Source: Fimbriimonas ginsengisoli Gsoil 348 (GTDB lineage: Bacteria; Armatimonadota; Fimbriimonadia; Fimbriimonadales; Fimbriimonadaceae). Taken from it: DNA of 64,000 bases. The notes under the pieces were generated by a model, which was not told where the DNA came from, made no database searches, and saw only the letters and a list, made by a program, of their open reading frames with translations. The stretch lies in NCBI GenBank assembly GCA_945881865.1, contig CAMCVK010000001.1:1-64000 (forward strand). The letters run 5' to 3'. Made by a program: the position numbers and the translations under genes. Below, piece after piece: positions 22,940 through 31,549 of this stretch. Each line of letters opens with the position of its first letter. The stretch's first letter is position 1.

Positions 22940-24229
22940 TCCGGCCTTCGGCTCCACTGTTCGAATCTTCGCCGGAGGTTCGGACGGCTTCCCAAAGAAC
23001 CGGTTGAAGTCGACGAACAGCACGCCAAAGAACATCGTGGCCACCAAGATGAGGCCGATGGTGCCCACGAAATTCTGGGTACGCATGCTCACCCGTCGCC
23101 CCCGGCGCAACATCTCCACGACCGCCACCATCATCTGGCCGCCATCCAGCGGGAAGATGGGCAGCAGGTTAAAGATGCCAACCGAGATGCTGAGCAACGC
23201 CGCGACCCGAATGACCGCCGCAATGCCGTCCTGGGCCGCCATCGAGGTGAACGAGAACATCGTCATCGGTCCGCCCACGTTGTCCTTCACCGTCTCGGGC
23301 TTCTTCACCATGCTGCCGAGGTTGGCGATTGCCATCCCAGGAAGCGCCGACGCACGGGCCACCGCGGCCGGAAATGCCAACGGCACCTTGCGATAGCCCC
23401 AACTCACGCCAATTTTCGCTTGTTTTGCGGTCTCTCCGGTCGGCATCAAGTCTCGGTCCAGCACCGGCGTCTCGGAAGTCGGGGCCAACGGCGTGAGCTG
23501 CGTGCTTGCTTGCTTGCCTTCGCGCAGGTAGGCCACGGAAATCGTCTTTCCGCCCTGATCCTTCACCTGCTGGATCATTTCGTAGACGTTCGCGACCTTG
23601 GTGCCGTTGATCTCCAGGATCTGGTCGGCGGGCTTTAGGCCGGCTTTGTCGGCCGGGCTACCGACAACGATTCCGGCAATCTTCGCCGTTTTCTCCGGCA
23701 CGGCGTCGCCATCCCACATCAACACGGGAATAAAGAGCAAAATACCCGCCAAAATGCTGAACGCCGGTCCGGCGAACAGAACGATAAATCGTTGCCAAGG
23801 CGGCTTGCTGTAGAAGCCACCGGGAATGTGAACTTCGCTTCCATCATCCGCCGGCATCATTCCCTTGATGCGGACAAATCCGCCCAGCGGAAACGGTCGC
23901 AGTGTGAAGTGCGTCGTCTCGCGGAGCGCCTTGCCCGTCGGCGTGTCTACGACCTCGATCGTATGCGACTGGTCGCCGCCTTCTAATGCCGATCCCTCGG
24001 ATCGCCGGGTGCCGCTCTCCGGCACCGGATCGTTCGGCCCAAGCGGAATCAAGTAAGTCTTCTTTGCGTACACCCAGCGCTTCGGGCCGAATCCGATGGC
24101 GAACTCCTCCGCACCCATGTTGAAAATCCGCGCGAAGAGGTAATGCCCGTACTCATGGGCCGCTACCAGAACGGAGATCACGACAACGAACGTGAGGATG
24201 TAAAGCGGAATCTGCAGAAATGGGGGCAT
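22919..24229 (-). CDS. rseP: Site-2 membrane metalloprotease RseP
   Basis: A 436-residue intramembrane zinc protease that normally cleaves anti-sigma factors or signal-peptide remnants. The first helix contains VLVAAHEYGHYLFARIF with the HExxH zinc motif, and the last core helix contains NLLPIFPLDGGQM with the third ligand. A PDZ domain lies near residues 190-270 (GSPADKAGLKPADQILEINGTKV). It directly follows dxr with no gap, a common bacterial gene order. A loop of about 40 residues after the first helix (LGPNDPVPESGTRRSEG) is longer than in E. coli. Confidence 0.93.
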   Translation of the reverse strand: MPPFLQIPLYILTFVVVISVLVAAHEYGHYLFARIFNMGAEEFAIGFGPKRWVYAKKTYLIPLGPNDPVPESGTRRSEGSALEGGDQSHTIEVVDTPTGKALRETTHFTLRPFPLGGFVRIKGMMPADDGSEVHIPGGFYSKPPWQRFIVLFAGPAFSILAGILLFIPVLMWDGDAVPEKTAKIAGIVVGSPADKAGLKPADQILEINGTKVANVYEMIQQVKDQGGKTISVAYLREGKQASTQLTPLAPTSETPVLDRDLMPTGETAKQAKIGVSWGYRKVPLAFPAAVARASALPGMAIANLGSMVKKPETVKDNVGGPMTMFSFTSMAAQDGIAAVIRVAALLSISVGIFNLLPIFPLDGGQMMVAVVEMLRRGRRVSMRTQNFVGTIGLILVATMFFGVLFVDFNRFFGKPSEPPAKIRTVEPKAGSADQNK

Positions 24230-25357
24230 TTAGGCCACGCCTCCGGCGGATTGCATGTGCGTGCGGGCTTCTTCCCGCGCGGTCACGTCGGCCTGAACCA
24301 CGTTCTCCAAAGTCGCTTCCTGTGCCGCGTGATTCTCCATCGTCTTTTCTACGACGTCTGTAATCTCCAAAAATCCAATTTCCCCACGCAAAAATGCATT
24401 TGCGGCTTCTTCGTTCGCCGCGTTCATCACGCAGGGCAGGGTTCCGCCGGTTTCGCACGCCTCTTGGGCCAGCCGAATCGAGCGGAAAGTCTCGTGATCC
24501 ACTTCCTCAAAAGTCAAGTTCGGCGTATCGATCGGGTTCCACGGGCGCATCGTGTTCGCCATCCGTTGCGGATAGAGCAGGCTGTATTGGATCGGCAGCC
24601 GCATATCGGGCCAACCCATTTGTCCAAGCACGCTGCCGTCGTTGAACTTCACCATGCTGTGAACGATGCTTTGCGGATGGATGACCGTTTGCACCTGCCG
24701 GATTCCGACCCCGAACAACCACTTCGCCTCGATGGTTTCGAGCCCTTTGTTCATGAGCGTCGCGGAGTCGATCGTGATCTTTCCGCCCATGCGCCAGGTC
24801 GGGTGATTGAGCGCTTGCTCGACCGTGATGTTTCGCAGGTCGGCCCGCTTCTTGCCGCGGAACGGTCCGCCGCTCGCGGTGAGAATCAGCGAATCCACCT
24901 GGTCGCTGGTATAGCCCTGAAGGCATTGGAAGAGCGCGCTGTGCTCGCTATCGATCGGCGTCAGCTGGATCTTCGCCTTTTGCACGCGCGGCATCACGAC
25001 TTCGCCGGCGGCAACCAGAACCTCTTTGCTGGCTAGCGCAATGTCTTTTCCTTCGTCGATGGCGGTGAGGGTCGGCAACAGGCCGATCACGCCGGCCACG
25101 GAGATGACTACCAGGTCGGCTTCGGTGCTTCGAACAAGGTCGAGAATCGCATCCATCCCGGACGGAATGCCTTGCGTATTTTCTTCGAACAGCGCGAGGC
25201 GGCTCACGCCGAACTCGGTCGCCTGGCGGCAAAGCTTCTCGGCGTTGCGCCCGGCTGCGATTCCGACGAGGCGCAACGAATCGGGCAGTTGCGAGATCAC
25301 GTCGAGGGTCTGGGTGCCAATGCTGCCGGTTGACCCGAGAACGACGACGCGCTTCAT
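24230..25357 (-). CDS. dxr: 1-deoxy-D-xylulose 5-phosphate reductoisomerase
   Basis: The second enzyme of the MEP isoprenoid pathway, converting DXP to MEP with NADPH. The 375-residue sequence has the Rossmann GSTGSIGTQTLDV, ASKEVLVAAGEVV, the metal- and substrate-binding PIDSEHSALFQCL and TASGGPFRG, and HPTWRMGGKITIDSATLMNKGLE. It is complete. It supplies precursors for undecaprenyl phosphate, consumed by the envelope operon at 8-11 kb, and for the carotenoid-like pathway hinted at by the CrtI-like gene. Confidence 0.96.
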   Translation of the reverse strand: MKRVVVLGSTGSIGTQTLDVISQLPDSLRLVGIAAGRNAEKLCRQATEFGVSRLALFEENTQGIPSGMDAILDLVRSTEADLVVISVAGVIGLLPTLTAIDEGKDIALASKEVLVAAGEVVMPRVQKAKIQLTPIDSEHSALFQCLQGYTSDQVDSLILTASGGPFRGKKRADLRNITVEQALNHPTWRMGGKITIDSATLMNKGLETIEAKWLFGVGIRQVQTVIHPQSIVHSMVKFNDGSVLGQMGWPDMRLPIQYSLLYPQRMANTMRPWNPIDTPNLTFEEVDHETFRSIRLAQEACETGGTLPCVMNAANEEAANAFLRGEIGFLEITDVVEKTMENHAAQEATLENVVQADVTAREEARTHMQSAGGVA

Positions 25358-25415
25358 GTGGGCGTCAGGATACTAGAACCGGCGGTTTCCCGGTAGTCCT
25401 GGTGCCCAAAACTCG

Positions 25416-26387
25416 TCACAACTCGACGGTTTGGGTTCCGTCGGTGACGGTGATGCGCGGGCATTCGTCAAGGCCCAGCCGAATACTGAACTTCGGGCGG
25501 CTGGAAGGACCACTCATTCTTGACAGCGCGGTCCGCGCCTTTTCGGGCAGAGTCTGGAAGTTCTTGCGAATCCAAGCGGTCGCGATAGCGGCGACTCTCG
25601 GCATCCTGTTCCCTTCTGGTTGCACGGAAATTCGCGCGGTTTCCGCGAAATCTGCAATTGCAGTGTCATCAAGGGCCATCGTGAGGTCCGCCGCAAGTTG
25701 ATAGCGGGCGCGTAACGTCGCCGAATCGACCTGCGGAATGCACGCCCGAAATGCTCCGGCGATTCTGGCTTGGAATCGGCTCGGCTCGGGGATAAGCTTC
25801 GCAACCGATGCGCTCTGCTCGATCCTCGCACCAATTGCCGAGGCCACGCAGTTGAGAAACTCAGCGCGGGATACGTCTTTCCCAAATCCTGCAAGTCGAA
25901 GTTTTCCAATTACGGTGCCGTGAGTGGCAAGCGCTTTCCCGCCAGATGCGCTGTAAATTGTGGCGAAGATTCCTGCCAAAGTCGGGCCGTTTACTGCCGG
26001 AAAACTCAGCGTCATGCGCCCATCTGCTTGGAATTCATGGACGTAGACTCGGGCCGCCGTAGGCGCCGAAGGGTCTTGCCGTTTCGTTGGCTTTTTCGTT
26101 ACGGGATCAGGCCAGTTCGCAATAATGCTCGGAGGGTAGCTGGTCTCGCAGAAACCCAAGTCATCCATCCCACCGTTCTGAAAATCATAGGCGTCCGCCA
26201 CCGCGTTCGAAAGCGAGCGAATCGTCTCCGTCGTCTTCTCAAACGCCGGAAACTTCTGCCGCGTCGGGCTCACCATCAGCACCGGCTTGCCGGTTGCCTC
26301 AGACAGCGACTTCGCAAAAGCATCGGCATCTCCGCCGGCGAAAGAAAACGAAACGGCAAGTGCCGATAATGCCAGGACCATATTCAT
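25416..26387 (-). CDS. Secreted protein of unknown function
   Basis: Start revised from 26555 to ATG 26387, giving NMVLALSALAVSFSFAGG, a short signal peptide. The 323-residue product has no domain I recognise. It opens with ADAFAKSLSEATGKPVLMVSP, suggesting an alpha/beta fold that recalls domains of secretin-like or peptidase-associated proteins, but this is weak. The ORF-track extension overlaps lysA on the opposite strand and is rejected. The intergenic region shared with lysA is only 48 bp. Confidence 0.6.
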   Translation of the reverse strand: MNMVLALSALAVSFSFAGGDADAFAKSLSEATGKPVLMVSPTRQKFPAFEKTTETIRSLSNAVADAYDFQNGGMDDLGFCETSYPPSIIANWPDPVTKKPTKRQDPSAPTAARVYVHEFQADGRMTLSFPAVNGPTLAGIFATIYSASGGKALATHGTVIGKLRLAGFGKDVSRAEFLNCVASAIGARIEQSASVAKLIPEPSRFQARIAGAFRACIPQVDSATLRARYQLAADLTMALDDTAIADFAETARISVQPEGNRMPRVAAIATAWIRKNFQTLPEKARTALSRMSGPSSRPKFSIRLGLDECPRITVTDGTQTVEL

Positions 26388-26397
26388 AGGACGCCCC

Positions 26398-26428
26398 TTG
26401 GGTAGGCCCGTTACGGGTCTGCCATACT
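26398..26428 (+). promoter_or_regulatory. lysA promoter, near-leaderless
   Basis: CATACT (26423-26428) ends 7 nt before the lysA ATG; a weak -35 TTGGGT is 19 bp upstream. Between them GCCCGTTACGGGT contains the dyad CCCGT-t-ACGGG, a possible regulatory site. Confidence 0.4.
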
Positions 26429-26435
26429 TGTGCGA

Positions 26436-27803
26436 ATGGCCTCCGCCGACTCGCCGACCCCCGTTTCCGACCCCCGATTTCGACTCTCGCCGACCGTGGC
26501 GCGGGAGCTTTCCGCCGAATATGGCACCCCGCTGTACGTCGTCGACGAAGCCCACTTTCGGGCGCGAATTCAGCGATATCGGGCCGCATTTCTGGCCGCC
26601 TACCCCCAGGCGGAGATCACCTTTGCCTCGAAAGCGAACTCAACCCTCGCCGTTATTGCCCTCGCTCACGCCGAAGGATGCGAGATTGACGTCGCCAGCG
26701 AAGGCGAACTGCGCGCCGCCATCGCGGCCGGCGTACCGGCCTCGAAGTGCCACCTCCACGGAAACAACAAGCAGCTCGGCGAGCTCGAGTTTGCCCTCTC
26801 GGTCGGTGTCGGAAAGATCATTCTCGACCACTTTGGCGAGATCGAGACCGTCGCGAAACTAGATCGACCGGCCGAGACCCGGTTTGTTATTCGGCTTGCG
26901 CCCGGCGTCGATCCGGTTACCCACGCAAAGATCTCGACCGGCCAGGCCGATACGAAGTTTGGATTCAACATTACGGATGGAAGCGCAGAAAAGGCGACCC
27001 AGCGTGCTCTTGAACTCGGCCTGAACCTCCTTGGCTTCCACTGCCACGTCGGCTCGCAGTTGCTGGACCCCGAGGCGCAACGCTCGGGCGGATTCCTCAT
27101 CGCCGAGTTCGCCGCCAAGATCGCCCGCGACCACGGCTTCATCGCCAGCTACCTGAACGTCGGCGGTGGCCTCGGCGTGAAATACACCGACAAAGATGAG
27201 CCGATGCCTGTCGAGGATTACTGCCGCCTCGTAGCCGAGTCCGTCAGCGAAGCCGTCAAAGGCTCCCCACTCGAAAACGTTCCTTTCAGCCTCGGGCAAG
27301 AACCAGGACGATCGCTCATCGCGGAAAGCGGGGTGACGCTCTACTCCGTCGGCGTCATCAAAACCGTTCCCGCAAAGGACCGCGGAACTCGCACCTACGT
27401 CTGCGTGGATGGCGGCCTCAGCGACAACCCGCGCCCCGTCATGTACGGCAGCAAATACACCGTCGAAGCCATCCGCGCCAACGATTGGACCTACACTACC
27501 GACGGCCCGGGGGCCGTGATGGTAGATCCTTCGGAGTCCACCGTGACCGTCAGCGGCAAGCACTGCGAAACCGACAAGCTGTTCGAAGATATTTCCCTGC
27601 CATCCGACCTAGCCATCGGCGACTTGGTTCAAGTGCTTTGTACCGGAGCGTATAACAGTGCGATGGCGAGCAATTACAACCGGTACCCACGCCCCGCCAC
27701 CGCCCTCCTTCGCACGGACGGCACGCACATTTTGGTTCAGCGGCGAGACACGTGGGACGAAATGTTTGCCCGGGAATCGGTTCCGAGCGGGCTGGTGAGC
27801 TAA
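26436..27803 (+). CDS. lysA: Diaminopimelate decarboxylase
   Basis: A PLP-dependent fold III decarboxylase that makes L-lysine from meso-DAP. The N-terminal barrel carries the PLP lysine in ITFASKANSTLAV, the stacking His in FHCHVGSQL, the phosphate-binding GGGLGVKY and QEPGRSLIAESG. The C-terminal domain contains CVDGGLSDNPRPVMYGSKY and LCTGAYNSAMASNYN. I use ATG 26436 instead of GTG 26430. The downstream M50 protease start overlaps its stop (TAATG), so the two are translationally coupled. Confidence 0.95.
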   Translation: MASADSPTPVSDPRFRLSPTVARELSAEYGTPLYVVDEAHFRARIQRYRAAFLAAYPQAEITFASKANSTLAVIALAHAEGCEIDVASEGELRAAIAAGVPASKCHLHGNNKQLGELEFALSVGVGKIILDHFGEIETVAKLDRPAETRFVIRLAPGVDPVTHAKISTGQADTKFGFNITDGSAEKATQRALELGLNLLGFHCHVGSQLLDPEAQRSGGFLIAEFAAKIARDHGFIASYLNVGGGLGVKYTDKDEPMPVEDYCRLVAESVSEAVKGSPLENVPFSLGQEPGRSLIAESGVTLYSVGVIKTVPAKDRGTRTYVCVDGGLSDNPRPVMYGSKYTVEAIRANDWTYTTDGPGAVMVDPSESTVTVSGKHCETDKLFEDISLPSDLAIGDLVQVLCTGAYNSAMASNYNRYPRPATALLRTDGTHILVQRRDTWDEMFARESVPSGLVS

Positions 27804-28474
27804 TGTCGTTCCCGCCGGAAGAAATTGCGCGCATCGCCGCCCAGATCCTGGTGCTCTTTTTAGGGATTGGCCTCCACGAATATGCCCACTGCAAGTTCGC
27901 CGATATGGCGGGCGACCCGACGCCGCGGTTCTACGGCCGCGTCACGCTGAACCTCTTCAAGCATTTTGAACCTGTGGGCACGGCAATGATGGTTCTCTCC
28001 TCCCTTGCCGGGTTCGGGCTCGGATGGGGCCGGCCGGCACCCGCGGACCCCCGCAAGATGAACAACCCACGCTGGGACTTCTTTGCCAGCGTCGCCGCCG
28101 GTCCGCTCTCGAACCTAGTGCAGGCCACCATCTACGCGTTATTCCTTCGGATCTACCTGCGAACGGCCGAGCTGGCGCTCAGCGGCAACATCGTCCAAGA
28201 GTTCCTTCTCTACTTCCTCATTTTCGGGGTCGCCATCAACATCGGTCTCTTCTTCTTCAACCTCATCCCGTTTGGTCCGCTTGATGGTCACTGGCTGGTT
28301 GGCCTGCTACTGCCGGAGCGGCAACGGTGGCAGTGGTTCAAGCTGAACCAGCAGATCGGTATGCCCGGGCTGTTCATCGCGATCCTCTTTCTGCAATTTA
28401 GCAATATCTCCATCACACGCGGACCGGTGAGCTGGTTGTTCCCAATTCTCACCGGCATACCGTTCCCCGGCTAG
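27803..28474 (+). CDS. M50-type site-2 protease family protein
   Basis: A short membrane zinc protease of 223 residues without PDZ domain, like B. subtilis YwhC. The metal motif is GIGLHEYAHCKFADMAGD in the first helix; the second ligand motif is FNLIPFGPLDGHWLVG near residue 160. About six helices are predicted. Start revised to ATG 27803, which overlaps the lysA stop. The substrate is unknown. It differs clearly from the PDZ-containing RseP 4 kb away. Confidence 0.88.
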   Translation: MSFPPEEIARIAAQILVLFLGIGLHEYAHCKFADMAGDPTPRFYGRVTLNLFKHFEPVGTAMMVLSSLAGFGLGWGRPAPADPRKMNNPRWDFFASVAAGPLSNLVQATIYALFLRIYLRTAELALSGNIVQEFLLYFLIFGVAINIGLFFFNLIPFGPLDGHWLVGLLLPERQRWQWFKLNQQIGMPGLFIAILFLQFSNISITRGPVSWLFPILTGIPFPG

Positions 28475-28556
28475 GCCGGTCCCTTCGGAAAAATGCCGGT
28501 TCTCGGGTACCCTTATCGGTATCGCCCGGTCCCTTCATCTTCCCATCCGAACTTGT

Positions 28557-28787
28557 GTGGGCTGCCGAGAACGGCAACCCCAAAGCAAACTCGTTCGGTT
28601 ATCGAAAGATGAGGGGGACAGGCTTGTGCCCTGGAACGGAGCCGGACGGAGTGTTTACATCTGTCCGACGCCGGACTGTATCGAATCTGCCTTCCGCCGT
28701 GGCCAAATTGAACGAGGCCTGCGCGGTAGTGTTGAGCCGCAGAGCAGGGCCCGGGTGAAAATCGACCTTTTATGCAAACCCAGTTGA
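28557..28787 (+). CDS. YlxR/DUF448-family RNA-binding protein
   Basis: The visible frame begins at GTG 28557 with GCRERQPQSKLVRLS and continues GRSVYICPTPDCIESAFRRG, the YlxR signature. The family core starts upstream with R-x-C-V-x-C, and in this frame the codons for IRTCV do precede GTG 28557. No ATG, GTG or TTG lies further upstream in frame. An ATC at 28521 has TACCCT 7 nt before it and would give IARSLHLPIRTCVGCRE. So the true start may be a rare codon. YlxR usually sits between nusA and infB; here infB follows with a 16-bp overlap and nusA is absent. Confidence 0.72.
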   Translation: MGCRERQPQSKLVRLSKDEGDRLVPWNGAGRSVYICPTPDCIESAFRRGQIERGLRGSVEPQSRARVKIDLLCKPS

Positions 28788-30712
28788 AGAACCCCACCGG
28801 AATGACCGTCAAGATCGCCGACATCGCCAAGAAATATGACCTGCGCCCGGGAGCCGCCTTCGGCGTTCTTGCCGAGCTCGGGATCGAGCATGACGGGGTG
28901 GGCTTTGACGCCGATGAGGACACCCTTGAACTCATTCGGGAGTCTCTTAACGAAGCCCGTGGTAGCAAAGAGCTTGTCCTAAAGCCGAATCCGACCATTC
29001 GAGATCTTGCCCAAGCACTCGGAATTCCGCAGCCAGAAGTCCAAAAGCAACTCAACCAGAAGTTGCGCGTTATGGCAACCGTAACGACTACCTTAAAGGA
29101 CGAGGTTGTTGAAAAGTTTCTTGCCCTCTACGACGCCACGTTTAAGTACGCCGACGCGCCGAAGCCGAAAGTAGCCGTAGCCCCCAAGAAAGGGAACGGC
29201 GGTGCGCAGCCCCGCCCGCCCGTGGTCACCATCATGGGTCACGTTGACCACGGCAAGACCTCGCTGCTGGACTACATTCGGAAGGCGAACGTCGCGGCCA
29301 AGGAGCACGGCGGAATCACCCAGCACATCGGTGCCTACCAAGTTGAGGTTCCCGAAGGGCGAATCACGTTCTTGGACACGCCGGGCCACGCCGCCTTCAC
29401 GAACATGCGCGCTCGTGGTGCCCAGGTAACCGACATCGCAATCTTGGTGGTTGCCGCGGACGACGGCATCATGCCGCAAACCCGCGAGGCGATCCAACAC
29501 ATTCTTAACGCGAAGGTCCCGATGATCGTCGCGGTCAACAAGATCGATAAGCCGGACGCAAACCCGGACAAGGTCCTTCAGCAGCTTCCGGAGTACAACG
29601 TCATTCCCGAAGCCTACGGTGGCCAGGTCATCACCGCGCCGGTTTCTGCCCTCACCGGGCAGGGCGTTCCCGAGCTGCTCGAGCTGATCCTTCTCCAGGC
29701 GGAAGTCATGGAGCTCAAGGCCGACCCGAAAGCCGAAATGCGCGGAGTTGTCGTCGAGGCCAAGCTCGAAAAGGGTCGCGGCCCCGTCGCCACCATTTTG
29801 GTTCAGCAAGGCACCCTCAAGGTCGGCGATGCCGTAGTCGTTGGCCAGGCCTTCGGCCGATTGAAGGCGATGACCGACTACAAGGGCACCAAGATTACCG
29901 AGGCCGGACCGAGCACACCCGTCGAGATTTTGGGGCTTTCCGAAGTTCCGCTCGCCGGTGACAAGGTCGAATTTTCAGTTGACGAGCGCTCCGCACGCGA
30001 AGTTGCCGAAGCTCGTGCCACCCTCGACCGCGCCAAGACGTTTGTCGTCAAGAATCGCGGCATCACCCTCTCCGACTTCCGCCGACTTCAGCAAGAAGAA
30101 GGCATGAAGGAGCTGAACCTGATCATCAAGGCCGACGTTCAGGGCTCCGTGGAAGCCGTCAAGGGCATGCTGGAGAAGGTTCGCAATGAGGAAGTCGAAG
30201 CCAAGGTCATCCTCTCCGGCGTCGGTGGCGTCACCAAGGCCGATATCGACCTAGCCGCCGCTTCGAACTCCATCGTGGTCGGCTTTAACGTCAAACCCGA
30301 CGGCGAAGCGAAGAAGGAAGCCGAAAAGCGCAAGGTCGAAATTCGAACCTACACGATAATCTATGAGCTGATCGAGGACATCGAAGCCGCCGTCAAAGGC
30401 ATGCTTGCGCCGAAGTTCGAGGAGCAGTATCTCGGCTCGGTCGAAATCCGGGTTCGCTTCCAGTTCTCGAAGAAGGGCATCATCGCTGGCTCCTACGTCA
30501 CCGACGGCAAGGTCACGCGAAACGCACAGTGCCGCGTCCGCCGCGCCAAGCAGCTGGTCTACGAAGGCAAAGTCGGCACGCTGAAGCACCTTAAGGACGA
30601 CGTCCGCGAAGTCACCCTCGGAATGGAATGCGGACTCACGTTCGACGACTGGACTGACTTCAAGGAAGGCGACATCGTGGAAGCCTTCGAAATGGTCCAG
30701 ATCAACGCTTAG
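28772..30712 (+). CDS. infB: Translation initiation factor IF-2
   Basis: A GTPase that places fMet-tRNA on the 30S subunit and promotes subunit joining. The G domain begins near residue 148: G1 is [10 protein letters not shown]3 DTPGHAAF, and G4 NKIDKP. Domains II-IV follow with VLRG-type beta barrels and the C-terminal C2 domain. At 646 residues it is among the shorter IF-2 proteins; the variable N-terminal extension is only about 150 residues with one IF2-N-like unit ([21 protein letters not shown]). ATG 28802 is an alternative start. It is coupled to ylxR. Confidence 0.95.
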   Translation: MQTQLKNPTGMTVKIADIAKKYDLRPGAAFGVLAELGIEHDGVGFDADEDTLELIRESLNEARGSKELVLKPNPTIRDLAQALGIPQPEVQKQLNQKLRVMATVTTTLKDEVVEKFLALYDATFKYADAPKPKVAVAPKKGNGGAQPRPPVVTIMGHVDHGKTSLLDYIRKANVAAKEHGGITQHIGAYQVEVPEGRITFLDTPGHAAFTNMRARGAQVTDIAILVVAADDGIMPQTREAIQHILNAKVPMIVAVNKIDKPDANPDKVLQQLPEYNVIPEAYGGQVITAPVSALTGQGVPELLELILLQAEVMELKADPKAEMRGVVVEAKLEKGRGPVATILVQQGTLKVGDAVVVGQAFGRLKAMTDYKGTKITEAGPSTPVEILGLSEVPLAGDKVEFSVDERSAREVAEARATLDRAKTFVVKNRGITLSDFRRLQQEEGMKELNLIIKADVQGSVEAVKGMLEKVRNEEVEAKVILSGVGGVTKADIDLAAASNSIVVGFNVKPDGEAKKEAEKRKVEIRTYTIIYELIEDIEAAVKGMLAPKFEEQYLGSVEIRVRFQFSKKGIIAGSYVTDGKVTRNAQCRVRRAKQLVYEGKVGTLKHLKDDVREVTLGMECGLTFDDWTDFKEGDIVEAFEMVQINA

Positions 30713-30728
30713 TCACGGCCAAGCCGTC

Positions 30729-30734
30729 TAAAAT
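30729..30734 (+). promoter_or_regulatory. Candidate -10 of the VapBC-like pair
   Basis: TAAAAT ends 6 nt before ATG 30741, without Shine-Dalgarno in the gap, as in other leaderless candidates here. Confidence 0.4.
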
Positions 30735-30740
30735 AGCGTT

Positions 30741-31028
30741 ATGGCACTCCGGATGAACCCCGAAGAGGTAGATCGGCTCGCACGAGAAATTGCGAGTCGA
30801 CTTCCCTCGTCGTCCCCGGCTGACGTGCGCCGAGCGGTGGCTCAATCCCTTTCGGTTTTGGAGACAACCGTGCTCGACGAAGCTACCCTGGAGAGGGTCC
30901 GGCTGCTGAACGAGCGAATGGAAGAGTTGGTGTGGTCGAAGCTTCCACCGGATATTCGCGGTAACGGAATTTCTCAAGCGGAGCAAGATGAAATTCTAGG
31001 CTACGGACCGGCGGGTCACTGCGTTTGA
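30741..31028 (+). CDS. VapB-like antitoxin
   Basis: A 95-residue product. The first 25 residues (ALRMNPEEVDRLAREIA) match the Rv0623-like/PSK antitoxin N-terminus, which pairs with PIN toxins. The remainder is longer than usual and helical (LERVRLLNERMEELVWSKLPPD). It would bind the PIN active site and its own promoter. It overlaps the toxin gene by 4 bp (TTGA), supporting coupled expression. No second DNA-binding motif is visible. Confidence 0.6.
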   Translation: MALRMNPEEVDRLAREIASRLPSSSPADVRRAVAQSLSVLETTVLDEATLERVRLLNERMEELVWSKLPPDIRGNGISQAEQDEILGYGPAGHCV

Positions 31029-31420
31029 GGCTGACGCTAGACACGTCCTGCATCGTGGCGTACTTGACGAAGGAGTTGAACTGGCACGAACTCTCGGTAT
31101 ATCTAGGTTCCGCCGAACAGCTGATCGTTGGGGAAGCAACTCTGCTCGAGGCAAATCTTGTTTTGTATGGTCGATCACTTCCGGGTGAGGAAATGCTGGG
31201 GATCCTCTTGAGGGAAGCACCGATCCGACGAGAAGCATTTCATCAGATTCACTTTGAAATTGCAACTACTGCTCTCATAACGTACGGCAAGGGCCGACAT
31301 ACGGCGCGTCTCAACTTTGGGGACTGCATGTCCTACGCTACCGCGAAAGTTGCCGACGCGCCGTTACTCTATTGCGGTGACGACTTCGGAAAGACCGATC
31401 TCAACTGCATCCGAGTTTAG
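31025..31420 (+). CDS. PIN-domain ribonuclease (VapC-like toxin)
   Basis: A 131-residue PIN domain starting at TTG. The metal-binding acids are visible: Asp in RLTLDTSCIVAYL, Glu in GEATLLEANLVL, Asp in LNFGDCMSYATAK, and a final acidic cluster CGDDFGKTDL. VapC-type nucleases cut tRNA or rRNA in translation control. The weak TTG start would keep toxin below antitoxin. Its stop codon interlocks with that of a copied nuoD tail on the opposite strand. Confidence 0.85.
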   Translation: MRLTLDTSCIVAYLTKELNWHELSVYLGSAEQLIVGEATLLEANLVLYGRSLPGEEMLGILLREAPIRREAFHQIHFEIATTALITYGKGRHTARLNFGDCMSYATAKVADAPLLYCGDDFGKTDLNCIRV

Positions 31421-31465
31421 CGGTCGATCTCGCCCAACACGATATCAATCGAACCGATGATCAAT
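31417..31465 (-). pseudogene. Detached copy of the nuoD 3' end
   Basis: On the minus strand this segment encodes LIIGSIDIVLGEIDR followed by TAA, the same C-terminus as nuoD at 31550-31594. Compared with nuoD there are three base changes in the shared codons (ATT/ATC, ATC/ATT, CGG/CGC), all synonymous. The frame continues upstream as FAWAPSWTS, which is not nuoD sequence. It looks like a scar or the end of a lost paralogue. Confidence 0.65.
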
Positions 31466-31549
31466 GACGTCCAAGATGGTGCCCATGCGAAGCGGGGGAA
31501 CCGTGGGGGAGGGGGCTTTTCAACTCTAACGAAGCCCTAGTTAAAAAGC

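Noticed and set aside
31500-31549. GGGCTT/AAGCCC inverted repeat as a terminator for nuoD or the PIN gene
   Set aside because: The stem is short and no T-run follows on the minus strand; on the plus strand the tail is TAGTTAAAAA, not U-rich.
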